In this document: positions 8,187-17,844 of the stretch, one piece after another
How the letters are laid out: each line of letters starts with the position of its first letter
How positions within the stretch are numbered: the stretch's first letter is position 1
Source of the DNA: Peptococcaceae bacterium
GTDB taxonomy: Bacteria; Bacillota; Dehalobacteriia; UBA7702
Assembly: GCA_019415505.1 (NCBI GenBank)
Contig: DXZC01000002.1
Span: 1 to 59,957 of the forward strand
Reading direction: 5' to 3'
DNA length: 59,957 nt
Translations under genes and position numbers: made by a program
Notes under the pieces: generated by a model
Told to the model about the DNA's origin: nothing
What the model saw: the letters and a program-made list of their open reading frames with translations, nothing else
Database searches by the model: none

Positions 8187-10452
8187 ATACCTGGTTGTAG
8201 TTGAGTCGCCCACCAAGGCGAAAAGTTTTAGTAAGTTTTTGGGTAAAAATTATAAGGTTATGTCCTCTATGGGCCATGTTAGGGATTTACCTAAAAGTAA
8301 GATGGGCATAGATTTTGAAGATAATTTTAAACCGCATTATATAACCATTCGCGGTAAAGGCGAGTTATTAAAGGAGTTAAAGAAAAACGCTAAAAATGCA
8401 GATAAGGTTTTCTATGCAGCTGACCCTGACCGGGAAGGGGAGGCTATTGCCTGGCATTTAAAGCAGTACCTGGAAGGTAATAAAGATGATGAAGATAAAA
8501 ATCCCGATGAGTTGTGCCGGGTGGTTTTTAACGAGGTAACTAAAGGCGCGGTACAGGAAGCTGTTAAGCATCCCCGGGCCATTGACAAAAATCTAGTATT
8601 AGCTCAGCAGAGCCGTCGCCTGCTGGACCGTATGACCGGTTATAAGCTTAGCCCCCTCCTCTGGAAAAAGGTACGCAAGGGCCTTTCCGCCGGACGGGTC
8701 CAGAGCGTAGCTGTGCGCTTAATTTGCGAAAAGCAAAAGGAAATAGACGCCTTCATACCCGAGGAATATTGGAGCCTGGACGGTGACTTTCGCCACGCTA
8801 AAGATGAATTTAACGCCAAGCTGGTGAAAATAAAAAATAAAAAGGCCGATATTAAGAACCAAGAGCAGATGGACGCCATTCTCAAGGACTTAGAGGGCGC
8901 CCAATACGCTATTACTACGGTGCAAAAAAAGGAGCGGAAAAAATCTCCCTCTCCGGCTTTCACTACCAGTAGTATGTTGCAGGAGGCCAACAACAAGCTG
9001 AACTTTACCAGTAAGCGAACCATGCAAATAGCTCAACAGCTATTTGAGGGTGTGTCCTTAGGCGGTACCAGCGCTGGTTTAATTACTTATATGCGTACTG
9101 ACTCAGTGCGTATTTCCGAGGTGGCACAGACTGAAGCTTTATCTTATATTGAAGAAAATTATGGTAAGGATTTTCGCCCGGCCCAGCCGCGTCAGTATTC
9201 TAAAAGCGGCAGAATACAAAATGCTCATGAAGCTATACGGCCTACTTCAGTGCAGCGTACGCCGGCTTCGGTGAAGCAGTATCTCAGCCAGCCCCAGTAT
9301 AGGCTCTATAAATTGATATGGGATAGGTTTGTGGCCAGTCAAATGGCTGACGCGCAGGTGGAAAATACTAATTACGATATAGTTACCAAGGACTATACTT
9401 TCCGGGCTACTGGTTCCATTGTAATTTTCCCCGGTTTTATGAAGGTATATAAAAATGATAAGAAGGACGACGCCCTGCCTGATATTAAAGAAGGGGAAAA
9501 GATAGAGTTGCGGGAGCTACATCCGGAGCAGCATTTTACCCAACCGCCGGCAGCTTATACTGAAGGTACTTTCACTAAAACCTTAGAGAAACTGGGCATT
9601 GGCCGTCCCAGCACTTATGTTACTATTATTGAAACTATAGTTAGCCGCGGTTATATTTCCCGTAAGGATAAGACCTTTCATCCCACGGAATTGGGCATAT
9701 TAGTCAATGATTTATTGATGCAGTATTTCCCGGATATCCTCAATGTAGAATTTACCGCCACTATGGAGGATGAATTGGATAAGGTAGAGAAAGGCGCTTT
9801 AACCTGGGATGAGGTTCTACACAACTTTTACGGCCCTTTTTCCGAAAAGTTAGCCGTAGCTGAAGAGGCCATTGGCGAAGTAGAGCTGCAAGATGAAGAA
9901 AGCGATGTAATCTGCGAGGTTTGCGGCCGTAATATGGTCTACAAAATGGGGCGCTATGGTCGGTTTTTGGCCTGTCCGGGCTACCCCCAGTGCCGCAATG
10001 TGAAATCACTGGATAAGGACGGCAAGGTTTTAGAGCCGGAAGTGGAAGAAAGCGATGTGGTGTGCGAAAACTGCGGCGCAAAGATGGTGATAAAGCAGGG
10101 CCGTTATGGTAAATTTTTAGCCTGCCCCAATTATCCGGAGTGCAAAAATATTAAGTCCATTGATGAGGAAATTGGCATAAAATGTGAAAAGTGCGGCGGC
10201 GCTTTGGTTAAGAAACGCAGTAAAAAAGGTAAGGTATTTTACGGCTGCAAAAATTATCCGGAATGTGAAACAACCTACTGGAATTTGCCGGTTGAAGAGC
10301 TATGCCCTGAATGCGGCCGCCATTTGGTGACGAAAACCAACAAGAAAAAAGAAACTACTGTATATTGTGAAAATAAAGATTGCCCCAGTAATCAAAAAGA
10401 GGAAAAGAAAGATTCTAAGGCTAAACGAGGGAGCAGTAAGAAAAGTGAGTAA
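8179..10452 (+). CDS. topA: DNA topoisomerase I
   Basis: This type IA topoisomerase relaxes negative supercoils. The 757-residue protein starts with a Toprim domain (VVESPTKAKSF, AADPDREGEA). The active-site tyrosine is in YMRTDSVRIS at about residue 304. The C-terminus has three well-formed four-cysteine zinc ribbons (CEVCGRNM, CENCGAKM and CEKCGGAL groups), a fourth weaker one (CPECGRHL with CENKDC) and a lysine-rich tail. The ATG at 8179 follows GAGGTGGA and overlaps the dprA stop. An ATG at 8167 would precede that ribosome-binding site. Confidence 0.97.
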   Translation: MSKYLVVVESPTKAKSFSKFLGKNYKVMSSMGHVRDLPKSKMGIDFEDNFKPHYITIRGKGELLKELKKNAKNADKVFYAADPDREGEAIAWHLKQYLEGNKDDEDKNPDELCRVVFNEVTKGAVQEAVKHPRAIDKNLVLAQQSRRLLDRMTGYKLSPLLWKKVRKGLSAGRVQSVAVRLICEKQKEIDAFIPEEYWSLDGDFRHAKDEFNAKLVKIKNKKADIKNQEQMDAILKDLEGAQYAITTVQKKERKKSPSPAFTTSSMLQEANNKLNFTSKRTMQIAQQLFEGVSLGGTSAGLITYMRTDSVRISEVAQTEALSYIEENYGKDFRPAQPRQYSKSGRIQNAHEAIRPTSVQRTPASVKQYLSQPQYRLYKLIWDRFVASQMADAQVENTNYDIVTKDYTFRATGSIVIFPGFMKVYKNDKKDDALPDIKEGEKIELRELHPEQHFTQPPAAYTEGTFTKTLEKLGIGRPSTYVTIIETIVSRGYISRKDKTFHPTELGILVNDLLMQYFPDILNVEFTATMEDELDKVEKGALTWDEVLHNFYGPFSEKLAVAEEAIGEVELQDEESDVICEVCGRNMVYKMGRYGRFLACPGYPQCRNVKSLDKDGKVLEPEVEESDVVCENCGAKMVIKQGRYGKFLACPNYPECKNIKSIDEEIGIKCEKCGGALVKKRSKKGKVFYGCKNYPECETTYWNLPVEELCPECGRHLVTKTNKKKETTVYCENKDCPSNQKEEKKDSKAKRGSSKKSE

Positions 10453-11749
10453 AAAGATTACCGTAATCGGCGGCGGCTTGGCCGGCTCTGAGGCGGCTTG
10501 GCAAATAGCCCGCCGGGGTCATGAGGTTATTCTTTATGAAATGCGGCCGTTAAAGATGACCCCCGCTCATAAAACTGGCCAGCTGGCGGAATTGGTGTGC
10601 AGTAACTCTTTCCGAGCCGCTAACGTGGAAAACGCCGTGGGGCTATTAAAGGAAGAAATGCGGCGTTTGGACTCCTTAATTGTCCGGGCTGCCGATAGCA
10701 CGGCTGTGCCCGCCGGGGGAGCTCTGGCTGTAGATAGAACAGCCTTCTCTAAAATGGTGGAGGACGAGCTTTTAGCCACTGGTAAAGTGGAGATCAGACG
10801 TGAAGAGGTTACGACAATACCAGAGGAAGGGGTTGTGGTTGTGGCAACTGGACCTCTCACAGCCCAGGCTTTGGCTGACCAATTAGCTGCTTTGGCCGGC
10901 AGGGAGGATCTCTATTTTTACGATGCCGTAGCACCCATTATTAGCGGTGATTCCATTAATATGGATATAGCCTTTTTTGCCTCCCGCTATAATAAAGGCG
11001 AGGCAGCTTACATAAACTGCCCCATGACTGAAGAAGAATATTACGCTTTTTATGAAGCTATTATAAATGCCCAAGTTTTTCAGGCTCATAGCTTTGAAAA
11101 AATTAAGTTTTTCGAGGGCTGTATGCCCATGGAGGCCATGGCCGCCCGGGGACCGAAGACTATGTGCCACGGGCCTTTAAAACCGGTGGGTTTAGTAGAC
11201 CCCCGCACTGGTAAGCAGCCCTATGCTGTGGTTCAGCTGCGAAAAGAGGATAATGCTGGTCAGCTTTACAATATGGTGGGCTTTCAGACTCATCTTCTCC
11301 GCGGTGAGCAGGAGAGGGTGTTCCGTATGATACCAGGCCTGGAAAAGGCGGAATTTTTGCGTTACGGCATGATACATCGGAACACTTATATTCATTCCCC
11401 GCAAATATTGGCTCCTACTTTAGAGGCTAAACACCGGGAGGGTTTATTTTTTGCCGGACAGCTCACTGGGGTTGAGGGATATGTAGAATCAACTGCCAAC
11501 GGGTTACTGGCCGGTATCAATGCTGTTCGTTCCTTAACAGGACGAGAGCGGGTAATTTTGCCGCCGGAAACCGCCATTGGCGCTTTAGCCCATTATGTTT
11601 CCCACGGCGGTACGGGGAAATTTGACCCCATGAACATTTCCTATGGGCTAATACCTCGGCTGGAACAGCGTATTCCCAAAAAGAAAGACAGAAATTTAGC
11701 TTTGGCTCAGCGGTCCTTGTCTATTTTAAAGGATATTGATGTAACATGA
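10445..11749 (+). CDS. trmFO: FADH2/folate-dependent tRNA (uracil-54 C5) methyltransferase TrmFO
   Basis: The enzyme makes ribothymidine-54 in the T loop of tRNA, using methylene-THF as carbon donor and FADH2. The 434-residue protein opens with the dinucleotide-binding loop GGGLAGSEAAWQIARRG. It contains the family stretches CSNSFRA and VDPRTGKQPYAVVQLRKE, and TGVEGYVESTANGLLAG near the end. The start is GTG 10445, which overlaps the topA stop by eight bases; GAGGGAG lies 11 bases upstream. The upstream extension to 10367 would lie wholly within topA. The stop overlaps the xerC ATG (ATGA). Confidence 0.96.
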   Translation: MSKKITVIGGGLAGSEAAWQIARRGHEVILYEMRPLKMTPAHKTGQLAELVCSNSFRAANVENAVGLLKEEMRRLDSLIVRAADSTAVPAGGALAVDRTAFSKMVEDELLATGKVEIRREEVTTIPEEGVVVVATGPLTAQALADQLAALAGREDLYFYDAVAPIISGDSINMDIAFFASRYNKGEAAYINCPMTEEEYYAFYEAIINAQVFQAHSFEKIKFFEGCMPMEAMAARGPKTMCHGPLKPVGLVDPRTGKQPYAVVQLRKEDNAGQLYNMVGFQTHLLRGEQERVFRMIPGLEKAEFLRYGMIHRNTYIHSPQILAPTLEAKHREGLFFAGQLTGVEGYVESTANGLLAGINAVRSLTGRERVILPPETAIGALAHYVSHGGTGKFDPMNISYGLIPRLEQRIPKKKDRNLALAQRSLSILKDIDVT

Positions 11750-12636
11750 ATCCTTATTTACAGCCCTATAAAAACTATTTGCAGGTTGAAAAGGGAGCTT
11801 CTGCCCATACCGTGGCTGCCTACCTCCGTGATTTGGCTGATTTTAACGACTTTATTGAGAGAGAAGCCTCCCCAGGTAAGATTGAGAATGTTGAACATTT
11901 GACTGTGCGCCGGTATTTAAGCCAACTGCAACGTAGGGGGCTTAGTAAAACTACCATGGCCCGAAAAATGTCCTCTCTCCGTTGCTTCTACCGTTTTTTA
12001 TTGCGGGAGGAGATAATAGAGAATAATCCCCTGGTTCTGGTTTCCGCTCCCAAGGAGTATAAAAAATTACCAAAATTTGTGGAATATGAGGATATACAGG
12101 AGCTTTTCGCCTTGCCTGATAATAGCCCAGCTGGCTTGCGGGATAGGGCAATTTTAGAAACCCTTTACGGCTGTGGCTTGCGTGTTTCCGAGCTTTGTTC
12201 TCTGACAATTGACCGCATAAATTTTGCTCAGGGTAACTTAAAAATTATGGGTAAAGGTAATAAGGAACGACTGGTACCTTTAGGACGTTGTGCCGCTGCA
12301 TCTTTAGAGGCCTACTTGGCCCGAGGCCGAGGGGAACTATTGAAGGAGCAGGACATAGAGTCTGTGTTTCTCAATCAGCGCAATGGCCATGGCCTTACAG
12401 ACAGGGCTGTGCGGAATATTATAAATAAATACGTTAACCGTATGGCGGCGAATCTCAAAATAAGCCCCCATATGCTACGCCACTCTTACGCTACCCATAT
12501 GCTGGAAAATGGTGCGGATATCCGCATTATTCAGGAGCTGCTGGGGCATGAGAGCTTATCCACCACCCAAATATATACGCATATTACCAAGTCGCATATG
12601 CAGGAGGTGTATAAGAACTCCCACCCCCGTTCTTAG
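11746..12636 (+). CDS. xerC: Site-specific tyrosine recombinase XerC
   Basis: XerC resolves chromosome dimers at dif together with XerD, whose gene is at 48123. The 296-residue protein has an N-terminal SAM-like core-binding domain and a catalytic domain. Catalytic residues are visible: Arg in CGLRVSEL (about 146), HMLRHSYATHML (His-x-x-Arg), LLGHES and the nucleophile Tyr in QIYTHI (about 277). Its place between trmFO and hslV is the usual Firmicutes order. Confidence 0.93.
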   Translation: MNPYLQPYKNYLQVEKGASAHTVAAYLRDLADFNDFIEREASPGKIENVEHLTVRRYLSQLQRRGLSKTTMARKMSSLRCFYRFLLREEIIENNPLVLVSAPKEYKKLPKFVEYEDIQELFALPDNSPAGLRDRAILETLYGCGLRVSELCSLTIDRINFAQGNLKIMGKGNKERLVPLGRCAAASLEAYLARGRGELLKEQDIESVFLNQRNGHGLTDRAVRNIINKYVNRMAANLKISPHMLRHSYATHMLENGADIRIIQELLGHESLSTTQIYTHITKSHMQEVYKNSHPRS

Positions 12637-12656
12637 GAAAGAAAGGAAGCATAATT

Positions 12657-13196
12657 ATGAAAATAGAAGCTACCACCATTGTAGGTGTACAGCGCAACGG
12701 CCAAACCGCCATAGCTGGCGACGGCCAAGTGACAATGGGTGAATCAGTGATTATGAAAAATAACGCCAAAAAAGTAAGGCGTTTATTTGGCGGTAAAGTT
12801 ATTGCCGGTTTTGCTGGTTCTGTGGCAGACGCCTTTACCCTTTTTGATAAGTTTGAGGTAAAATTAGGCGAGTATAGCGGCAGCCTAATGCGGGCGGCTG
12901 TAGAATTAGTCAAGGAGTGGCGCACTGACAAGTATTTACAGAAATTAGAGGCAATGCTTTTGGTGGCTGATAAGGAGTGTATGCTAATAGTTTCCGGTAG
13001 TGGGGAAATAATAGAGCCTGACGATGGTATTGTTGCCATTGGCAGCGGTGGTAACTACGCTTTAGCCGCAGGCAAAGCCTTATTGCGCCACAGTGACCTT
13101 ACCGCTAAGGAGATAGCGGGGGAGGCTATGAAAATAGCCTCCGGTATTTGCGTATATACTAATGACCATATAATTATTGAAGAAATAGAGGGTTGA
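12657..13196 (+). CDS. hslV: ATP-dependent protease subunit HslV (ClpQ)
   Basis: This is the proteasome-like peptidase of the HslVU complex, with 179 residues. The N-terminus MKIEATTIVGV implies a short propeptide whose removal exposes Thr6 as the nucleophile; family members commonly start at the TTI sequence. Conserved segments are GDGQVTMG, GFAGSVADAFTL and the C-terminal IASGICVYTND. The ribosome-binding site GAAAGGAAG lies eight bases upstream. hslU follows with two bases between the genes. Confidence 0.96.
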   Translation: MKIEATTIVGVQRNGQTAIAGDGQVTMGESVIMKNNAKKVRRLFGGKVIAGFAGSVADAFTLFDKFEVKLGEYSGSLMRAAVELVKEWRTDKYLQKLEAMLLVADKECMLIVSGSGEIIEPDDGIVAIGSGGNYALAAGKALLRHSDLTAKEIAGEAMKIASGICVYTNDHIIIEEIEG

Positions 13197-13198
13197 TT

Positions 13199-14539
13199 AT
13201 GACAAAAGAAATGACGCCCAGTGAAATAGTCTTGGAGCTGGATAAATACATTATTGGCCAGGACAACGCTAAAAAGAGCGTGGCTATTGCTCTCCGTAAC
13301 CGCTACCGCCGGAAAAATGTGGCTGACGAATTGCGGGAGGACATTATTCCCAAAAATATTATTATGATTGGTCCCACTGGGGTAGGTAAAACCGAGATAG
13401 CTAGGCGCTTAGCCAAGTTAGTTAATGCGCCCTTTGTCAAAGTGGAGGCCACAAAATTTACTGAAGTAGGTTATGTGGGGCGTGATGTGGATTCTATTGT
13501 TAGGGATTTAGTGGAAAATGCCGTGGCCATAGTTAAAGCCGACCGCCTGGCGGTAGTCAAGAAAAAGGCCGAAAAGAACGCGGAGAATCGCTTGGTAAAT
13601 GCCCTTATGATCCAGGGCTATGGCAAGGACTTAGAGGAACCGGAAGGGGTTCTCACCCAGAATGAGCAGAATGCCAGGCGACGGAAATATATCCGCCGGC
13701 TTTTGGCCAGCGGTGAGCTGGATAAGGAAACCTTAGAAATTGAGGTGGAGGAAACCCCCGGTACCGTCATGTTAGGCGGCATGGACGATATGGGCATGAA
13801 CCTGGGCGACGTTTTAGGCAGCATGATGCCGACTAAAATGAAGAAGCGTAGAGTTACCACTAAGGAGGCCCTGCGCGTATTCACCCAGGAGGAAAGCGCT
13901 AAGCTCATTGATATGGACGAAGTCTCCGCCGAAGCCATTGACCGGGCAGAGCAGATGGGTATAGTATTCCTGGACGAAATTGATAAAATTGCTGTTTCCG
14001 ATACCAAAAGCGGCGTAGATGTGAGCCGCGGCGGTGTGCAGCGGGATATTTTGCCCTTAGTGGAGGGCGCTACAGTCAATACCAAGCACGGTCCTTGCCG
14101 GACTGACCATATATTATTTATCGCTGCCGGCGCTTTTCATGTGGCCAAACCTTCCGACTTAATGCCGGAGCTACAGGGGCGTTTTCCCATTCGGGTGGAG
14201 TTGGATAGCCTGAGAAAAGAGGATTACCGCCTAATTTTAAAGGAACCGGAAAACTCCCTCTTAAAACAGTATGCTGAGCTTTTAAAGGCCGACGGCGTTT
14301 ACGTGGAGTTCACTGCTGACGGCATTGACGCCATGGCGGATATAGCCCATGAAGCCAACTGTCAATCGGAGAATATCGGCGCCCGCCGGCTGCATACTAT
14401 TATGGAAAAGGTTTTGGAAGAATTGCTTTTTTCCGCCCCCGACCTAATGCGGGGAGTAGTTACTGTAGATGCTGAATATGTCAATGAAAAAATGCAGGGT
14501 ATTTTAAAAAGCGACGACCTCAGCAAGTACATACTCTAA
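13199..14539 (+). CDS. hslU: ATP-dependent protease ATPase subunit HslU (ClpY)
   Basis: This AAA+ unfoldase feeds substrates to HslV. The 446-residue protein has Walker A GPTGVGKTEIARRL (about residue 58), the pore-loop segment VGYVGRDVDS, an intermediate domain of about 120 residues, Walker B VFLDEIDKIA (about 257) and the C-terminal sensor motif IGARRLHTIMEK. Start ATG 13199 has GAGGG upstream; a TTG two codons earlier overlaps the hslV stop. No codY gene follows; rpsB is next, behind its own promoter. Confidence 0.96.
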   Translation: MTKEMTPSEIVLELDKYIIGQDNAKKSVAIALRNRYRRKNVADELREDIIPKNIIMIGPTGVGKTEIARRLAKLVNAPFVKVEATKFTEVGYVGRDVDSIVRDLVENAVAIVKADRLAVVKKKAEKNAENRLVNALMIQGYGKDLEEPEGVLTQNEQNARRRKYIRRLLASGELDKETLEIEVEETPGTVMLGGMDDMGMNLGDVLGSMMPTKMKKRRVTTKEALRVFTQEESAKLIDMDEVSAEAIDRAEQMGIVFLDEIDKIAVSDTKSGVDVSRGGVQRDILPLVEGATVNTKHGPCRTDHILFIAAGAFHVAKPSDLMPELQGRFPIRVELDSLRKEDYRLILKEPENSLLKQYAELLKADGVYVEFTADGIDAMADIAHEANCQSENIGARRLHTIMEKVLEELLFSAPDLMRGVVTVDAEYVNEKMQGILKSDDLSKYIL

Positions 14540-14577
14540 ATTTAGGATAATAAAGTAAAAATAGGAATAAAATTCTC

Positions 14578-14606
14578 TTGCATGATAATAAACTTTGTGA
14601 TAACAT
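14578..14606 (+). promoter_or_regulatory. Promoter of rpsB operon
   Basis: TTGCAT at 14578-14583 and TAACAT at 14601-14606 are separated by exactly 17 bases. Transcription would begin near 14613, which gives an mRNA leader of about 100 bases before rpsB. Confidence 0.6.
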
Positions 14607-14620
14607 ATATGAGAAAACGC

Positions 14621-14690
14621 ACGGATTGGGAATTTTTCCGCCTGTGCCTAAGCGTTTAGGTGCGGAAAGGTGAAGAGCAATCCGGAGGTT
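14621..14690 (+). promoter_or_regulatory. Structured rpsB mRNA leader, probable S2 autoregulatory element
   Basis: Three nested helices can be drawn: GGATTG (14623-14628) with CAATCC (14678-14683), TTCCGC (14636-14641) with GCGGAA (14662-14667), and CCTAA (14647-14651) with TTAGG (14656-14660). No terminator T-run follows, so any control would be at translation. Ribosomal-protein autoregulation through such leaders is known in bacteria; binding of S2 here is inferred from position. Confidence 0.5.
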
Positions 14691-14713
14691 AAAACAAAAG
14701 GAGGAAACTTACA

Positions 14714-15469
14714 ATGGCAGTAATTTCAATGAAGCAGCTCTTAGAAGCAGGTGTCCATTTCGGTCACCAAACCCGCCGCTGGAACCCTAAAATGGCTCCG
14801 TACATCTTTACGGAAAGAAACGGTATTTATATTATCGATTTACAGAAAACCGTAAAGAAAATTGACGAAGCTTATAACTTTATTAAGGAAACCGTGGCGG
14901 ACGGCAAATCCATTCTTTTCGTCGGCACCAAGAAACAGGCTCAGGACGCTATTAAAGATGAGGCGGAACGGTGCGGCATGTTTTACGTTAACCAGAGGTG
15001 GTTAGGCGGTCTGATGACCAATAATAAGACCATTCAAAAGCGTATTGATTTCATGCGTAACGTAGAAAAAATGGAGCAAGAAGGCACTATGGATCTTTTG
15101 CCTAAAAAAGAAGTAGCGCAGCTCCAAGGTCAGAAAGAAAAGCTCGAAAAATTCCTGGGCGGTATCCGGGAAATGAATGATTTACCTGGCGCTCTCTTTG
15201 TGGTTGACCCCAAGAAAGAACGTATTGCCATTGCGGAAGCTAGAAAGCTCAATATTCCTATAGTGGCTATTGTTGATACTAACTGTGATCCTGAGGAAGT
15301 GGACTATGTTATTCCCGGTAACGATGACGCTATTCGCGCTGTAAAATTGTTAGTGGCGAGAATGGCTGACGCTGTTATTGAAGGAAACCAAGGTATGTCC
15401 ATGGCGGAAGCTGAGGTTGCTCAGTCAGAAGGCGCAGAAGAAGAACAGCTTGAAGCTGCTGCTGAGTAA
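14714..15469 (+). CDS. rpsB: 30S ribosomal protein S2
   Basis: The 251-residue S2 protein has the conserved start ISMKQLLEAGVHFGHQTRRWNPKM, here cited only as a landmark at residues 4-26. It also shows FVGTKKQAQ, RWLGGLMTN and VDTNCDPEEVDYVIPGNDDA. S2 sits on the back of the 30S head and is needed for S1 or mRNA binding. The C-terminal 20 residues are acidic (EGAEEEQLEAAAE), a common variable tail. The ribosome-binding site AAAGGAGG is strong. tsf follows after 77 bases. Confidence 0.98.
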   Translation: MAVISMKQLLEAGVHFGHQTRRWNPKMAPYIFTERNGIYIIDLQKTVKKIDEAYNFIKETVADGKSILFVGTKKQAQDAIKDEAERCGMFYVNQRWLGGLMTNNKTIQKRIDFMRNVEKMEQEGTMDLLPKKEVAQLQGQKEKLEKFLGGIREMNDLPGALFVVDPKKERIAIAEARKLNIPIVAIVDTNCDPEEVDYVIPGNDDAIRAVKLLVARMADAVIEGNQGMSMAEAEVAQSEGAEEEQLEAAAE

Positions 15470-15546
15470 ATATTAAGTGGGATTTGTCAATAGTTAAATA
15501 ATCTAAATTCCGCTTTTTCATATTTAATCGAGGAGGAATATTAACA

Positions 15547-16473
15547 ATGGTAACCGCAAAAATGGTAAAAGAGCTTCGGGAAAAAACCGGAGCTGGCATG
15601 ATGGATTGTAAAAAAGCCCTGTCCGAAGTGGACGGGGATATGGATAAAGCTGTTGACTTTTTAAGGGAAAAGGGCCTGGCTGCGGCCAGCAAAAAATCAG
15701 GTCGCATTGCCGCTGAAGGCTTAGTGGAAAGCTATATTGCCGACGATGCTAAGACTGGTGTAGTGGTAGAAATTAACTGCGAAACCGATTTTGTTGCCAA
15801 AAATGAGGATTTCCGCAAGTTTGCGGCTGATGTAGCCCGCCAAGCAGTTGATAGTAAGGCTAGCGATGTAGCTGATTTTATGGCTGAACCTTGGGCTGGC
15901 GACCCCTCCAAAACTGTGAAAGACGTACTTACCGAGTTAATCGCTGTAATTGGCGAAAATATGGATGTAAGAAGATTTGCCAAGTTTGAAGCTGCTGAAG
16001 GCTGTATAGCTGGTTATATTCACGGTGGTGGCAAAATTGGCGTTTTGGTAGAAGCTAAAACCGATGTTGTAAATGATGATATTAAAGCTTGCCTCCGTAA
16101 TGTGGCTATGCAGGTTGCCGCTATGTCGCCTAAATATGTTTCCCGTGACGAAGTTCCCAGCGACTATATAGAGCATGAAAAGGCCATACTCTTGGCCCAG
16201 GCTAAAGAAGAAAATCCCAACAAGCCGGAGAATATTATTGAAAAAATGATTACCGGTCGGTTGAATAAGGAAATGAAAGAAATCTGTCTCTTAGACCAGG
16301 CTTATGTTCAGGATAGCGATATGACTGTGGCACAGTATGTGGCTAAGGTTGGCAAAGAGGCTGGTGCCCAGCTTGAGGTGGTAAATTGTGTTCGCTTCCA
16401 GACTGGTGAAGGTATGGAAAAGAAACAGGACGATTTTGCCGACGAAGTAAGCAATATGTTTAAAAAAGACTGA
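15547..16473 (+). CDS. tsf: Elongation factor Ts
   Basis: EF-Ts catalyses GDP release from EF-Tu. The 308-residue protein begins with the UBA-like domain (VKELREKTGAGMMDCKKAL), followed by EINCETDFVAKN, a signature of the family core. It is the full-length two-subdomain form typical of most bacteria. It has a GAGGAGG ribosome-binding site and lies in the standard rpsB-tsf-pyrH-frr order. The 77-base gap after rpsB shows no terminator hairpin, so co-transcription is likely. Confidence 0.98.
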   Translation: MVTAKMVKELREKTGAGMMDCKKALSEVDGDMDKAVDFLREKGLAAASKKSGRIAAEGLVESYIADDAKTGVVVEINCETDFVAKNEDFRKFAADVARQAVDSKASDVADFMAEPWAGDPSKTVKDVLTELIAVIGENMDVRRFAKFEAAEGCIAGYIHGGGKIGVLVEAKTDVVNDDIKACLRNVAMQVAAMSPKYVSRDEVPSDYIEHEKAILLAQAKEENPNKPENIIEKMITGRLNKEMKEICLLDQAYVQDSDMTVAQYVAKVGKEAGAQLEVVNCVRFQTGEGMEKKQDDFADEVSNMFKKD

Positions 16474-16551
16474 GCTAATACTTTGTGACTCTCGGATATT
16501 TCTGATAAAGTTATGTAATTTTAGATAAATATAAGATAGCTGGTGAATAAA

Positions 16552-17283
16552 ATGTGGGCAGAACCGATATATAAAAGAGTAGTTTTAAAGTTAAGCGGTG
16601 AAGCCTTAGCCGGCGAGGCTGGCTATGGCATTGAGCAAGATATGCTTAACTTTGTTGCCAAGCAAATACAGGAGCTAAGAGACTTGGGGGTAGACGTTCT
16701 CGTGGTAGTAGGCGGCGGGAATATCTGGCGGGGTATTGCCGGCTCCCAAAAGGGTATGGATCGTGCTACGGCAGACTATATGGGTATGTTAGCTACGGTA
16801 ATGAATAGCCTGGCCTTGCAAAGCGCTTTAGAAAATATCGGTATCTATACCAGGGTTCAGTCCGCTATAGAGATGCGGCAAATTGCTGAGCCATATATCC
16901 GTAGAAAAGCGGAACGCCATTTGGAAAAAGGTAGAGTAGTGATTTTTGGAGCCGGAACGGGTAATCCCTATTTTTCCACTGACACTACAGCTGCCTTACG
17001 AGCCGCCGAATTGGAGGCTGACGCAATACTTATGGCTAAGAAGGTAGACGGCGTTTATAATGCTGACCCCAAAACTAACCCGGATGCGAAAAAGTTCGAT
17101 AAATTATCCTTTATGGATATTATTGAAAAAGAACTGGGGGTTATGGATTCTACTGCCGCTTCTCTTTGTAAGGATAATAGAATTCCCATTATTGTATTTA
17201 ATATTAACATTGACGGTAATATACGCAAGGCCGTATTAGGCGAAAACGTCGGTACAGTCGTTGGAGGTGAACTCAATGATTAA
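16552..17283 (+). CDS. pyrH: Uridylate kinase
   Basis: UMP kinase of the amino-acid-kinase fold converts UMP to UDP with ATP. The 243-residue protein shows LKLSGEALAG, VVVGGGNIWRG, FGAGTGNPYFSTDT and the C-terminal MDSTAASLCKDN. Start ATG 16552 has GGTGA five bases upstream; an in-frame GTG at 16543 lies in that site. The stop overlaps the frr start by eight bases. Confidence 0.97.
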   Translation: MWAEPIYKRVVLKLSGEALAGEAGYGIEQDMLNFVAKQIQELRDLGVDVLVVVGGGNIWRGIAGSQKGMDRATADYMGMLATVMNSLALQSALENIGIYTRVQSAIEMRQIAEPYIRRKAERHLEKGRVVIFGAGTGNPYFSTDTTAALRAAELEADAILMAKKVDGVYNADPKTNPDAKKFDKLSFMDIIEKELGVMDSTAASLCKDNRIPIIVFNINIDGNIRKAVLGENVGTVVGGELND

Positions 17284-17833
17284 AGACTATTTAGCGGATG
17301 CTGAAGAACGTATGGGCAAAACTGCCGAAGCCTTAAAGAGAGAACTAGCTACTTTACGAGCAGGAAGGGCTAACCCCTCCCTCTTGGATAAAGTTGAAGT
17401 TGAGTACTATGGGGTGATGACGCCCCTTAACCAAACCTCCAATGTGTCTGCCCCAGATAGCAGGACTATTGTGGTGCAGCCTTGGGATAAAAGTACTCTT
17501 AAAGCCATTGAAAAAGCTATTTTAAGTTCCGATTTGGGTTTAAATCCCAATAACGATGGTACTGTGGTGCGTATTTCCATTCCGCCTTTAACTGAGGAAA
17601 GAAGAAAAGAATTGGTTAAGGTCGTGAAGAAAAAAGGTGAAGAAGCCAAAGTTGCGGTACGTAATATTAGAAGAGATTTGATTGAAGATTTAAAGAAATT
17701 AGAAAAAAATCATGAGGTCTCGGAAGATGATTTAAACCGTGGTTTGGAGGAAGCCCAAAAGGTGACGGAAAAGGGCATCAAGCGCCTAGATGAAATCATA
17801 GCCGCTAAAGAAGCGGAAATTATGGAAGTTTAA
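17276..17833 (+). CDS. frr: Ribosome recycling factor
   Basis: RRF splits post-termination ribosomes with EF-G. The 185-residue protein has the expected two-domain layout, with LRAGRANPSLLDKVEVEYYG early and helix-rich RRDLIEDLKKLEK late. ATG 17276 follows GGAGGTGA by five bases. A TTG start 15 bases earlier would overlap that ribosome-binding site. A weak hairpin (AATGCT, AGCATT, T-run) at 17845-17862 closes the gene. Confidence 0.97.
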   Translation: MIKDYLADAEERMGKTAEALKRELATLRAGRANPSLLDKVEVEYYGVMTPLNQTSNVSAPDSRTIVVQPWDKSTLKAIEKAILSSDLGLNPNNDGTVVRISIPPLTEERRKELVKVVKKKGEEAKVAVRNIRRDLIEDLKKLEKNHEVSEDDLNRGLEEAQKVTEKGIKRLDEIIAAKEAEIMEV

Positions 17834-17844
17834 AGTTGAGTCTC

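Noticed and set aside
11746..12636. Phage-type integrase marking a mobile element
   Set aside because: Both Xer-family genes (11746 and 48123) lie in conserved housekeeping gene orders and have XerC/XerD length, so they are the chromosomal dimer-resolution pair.
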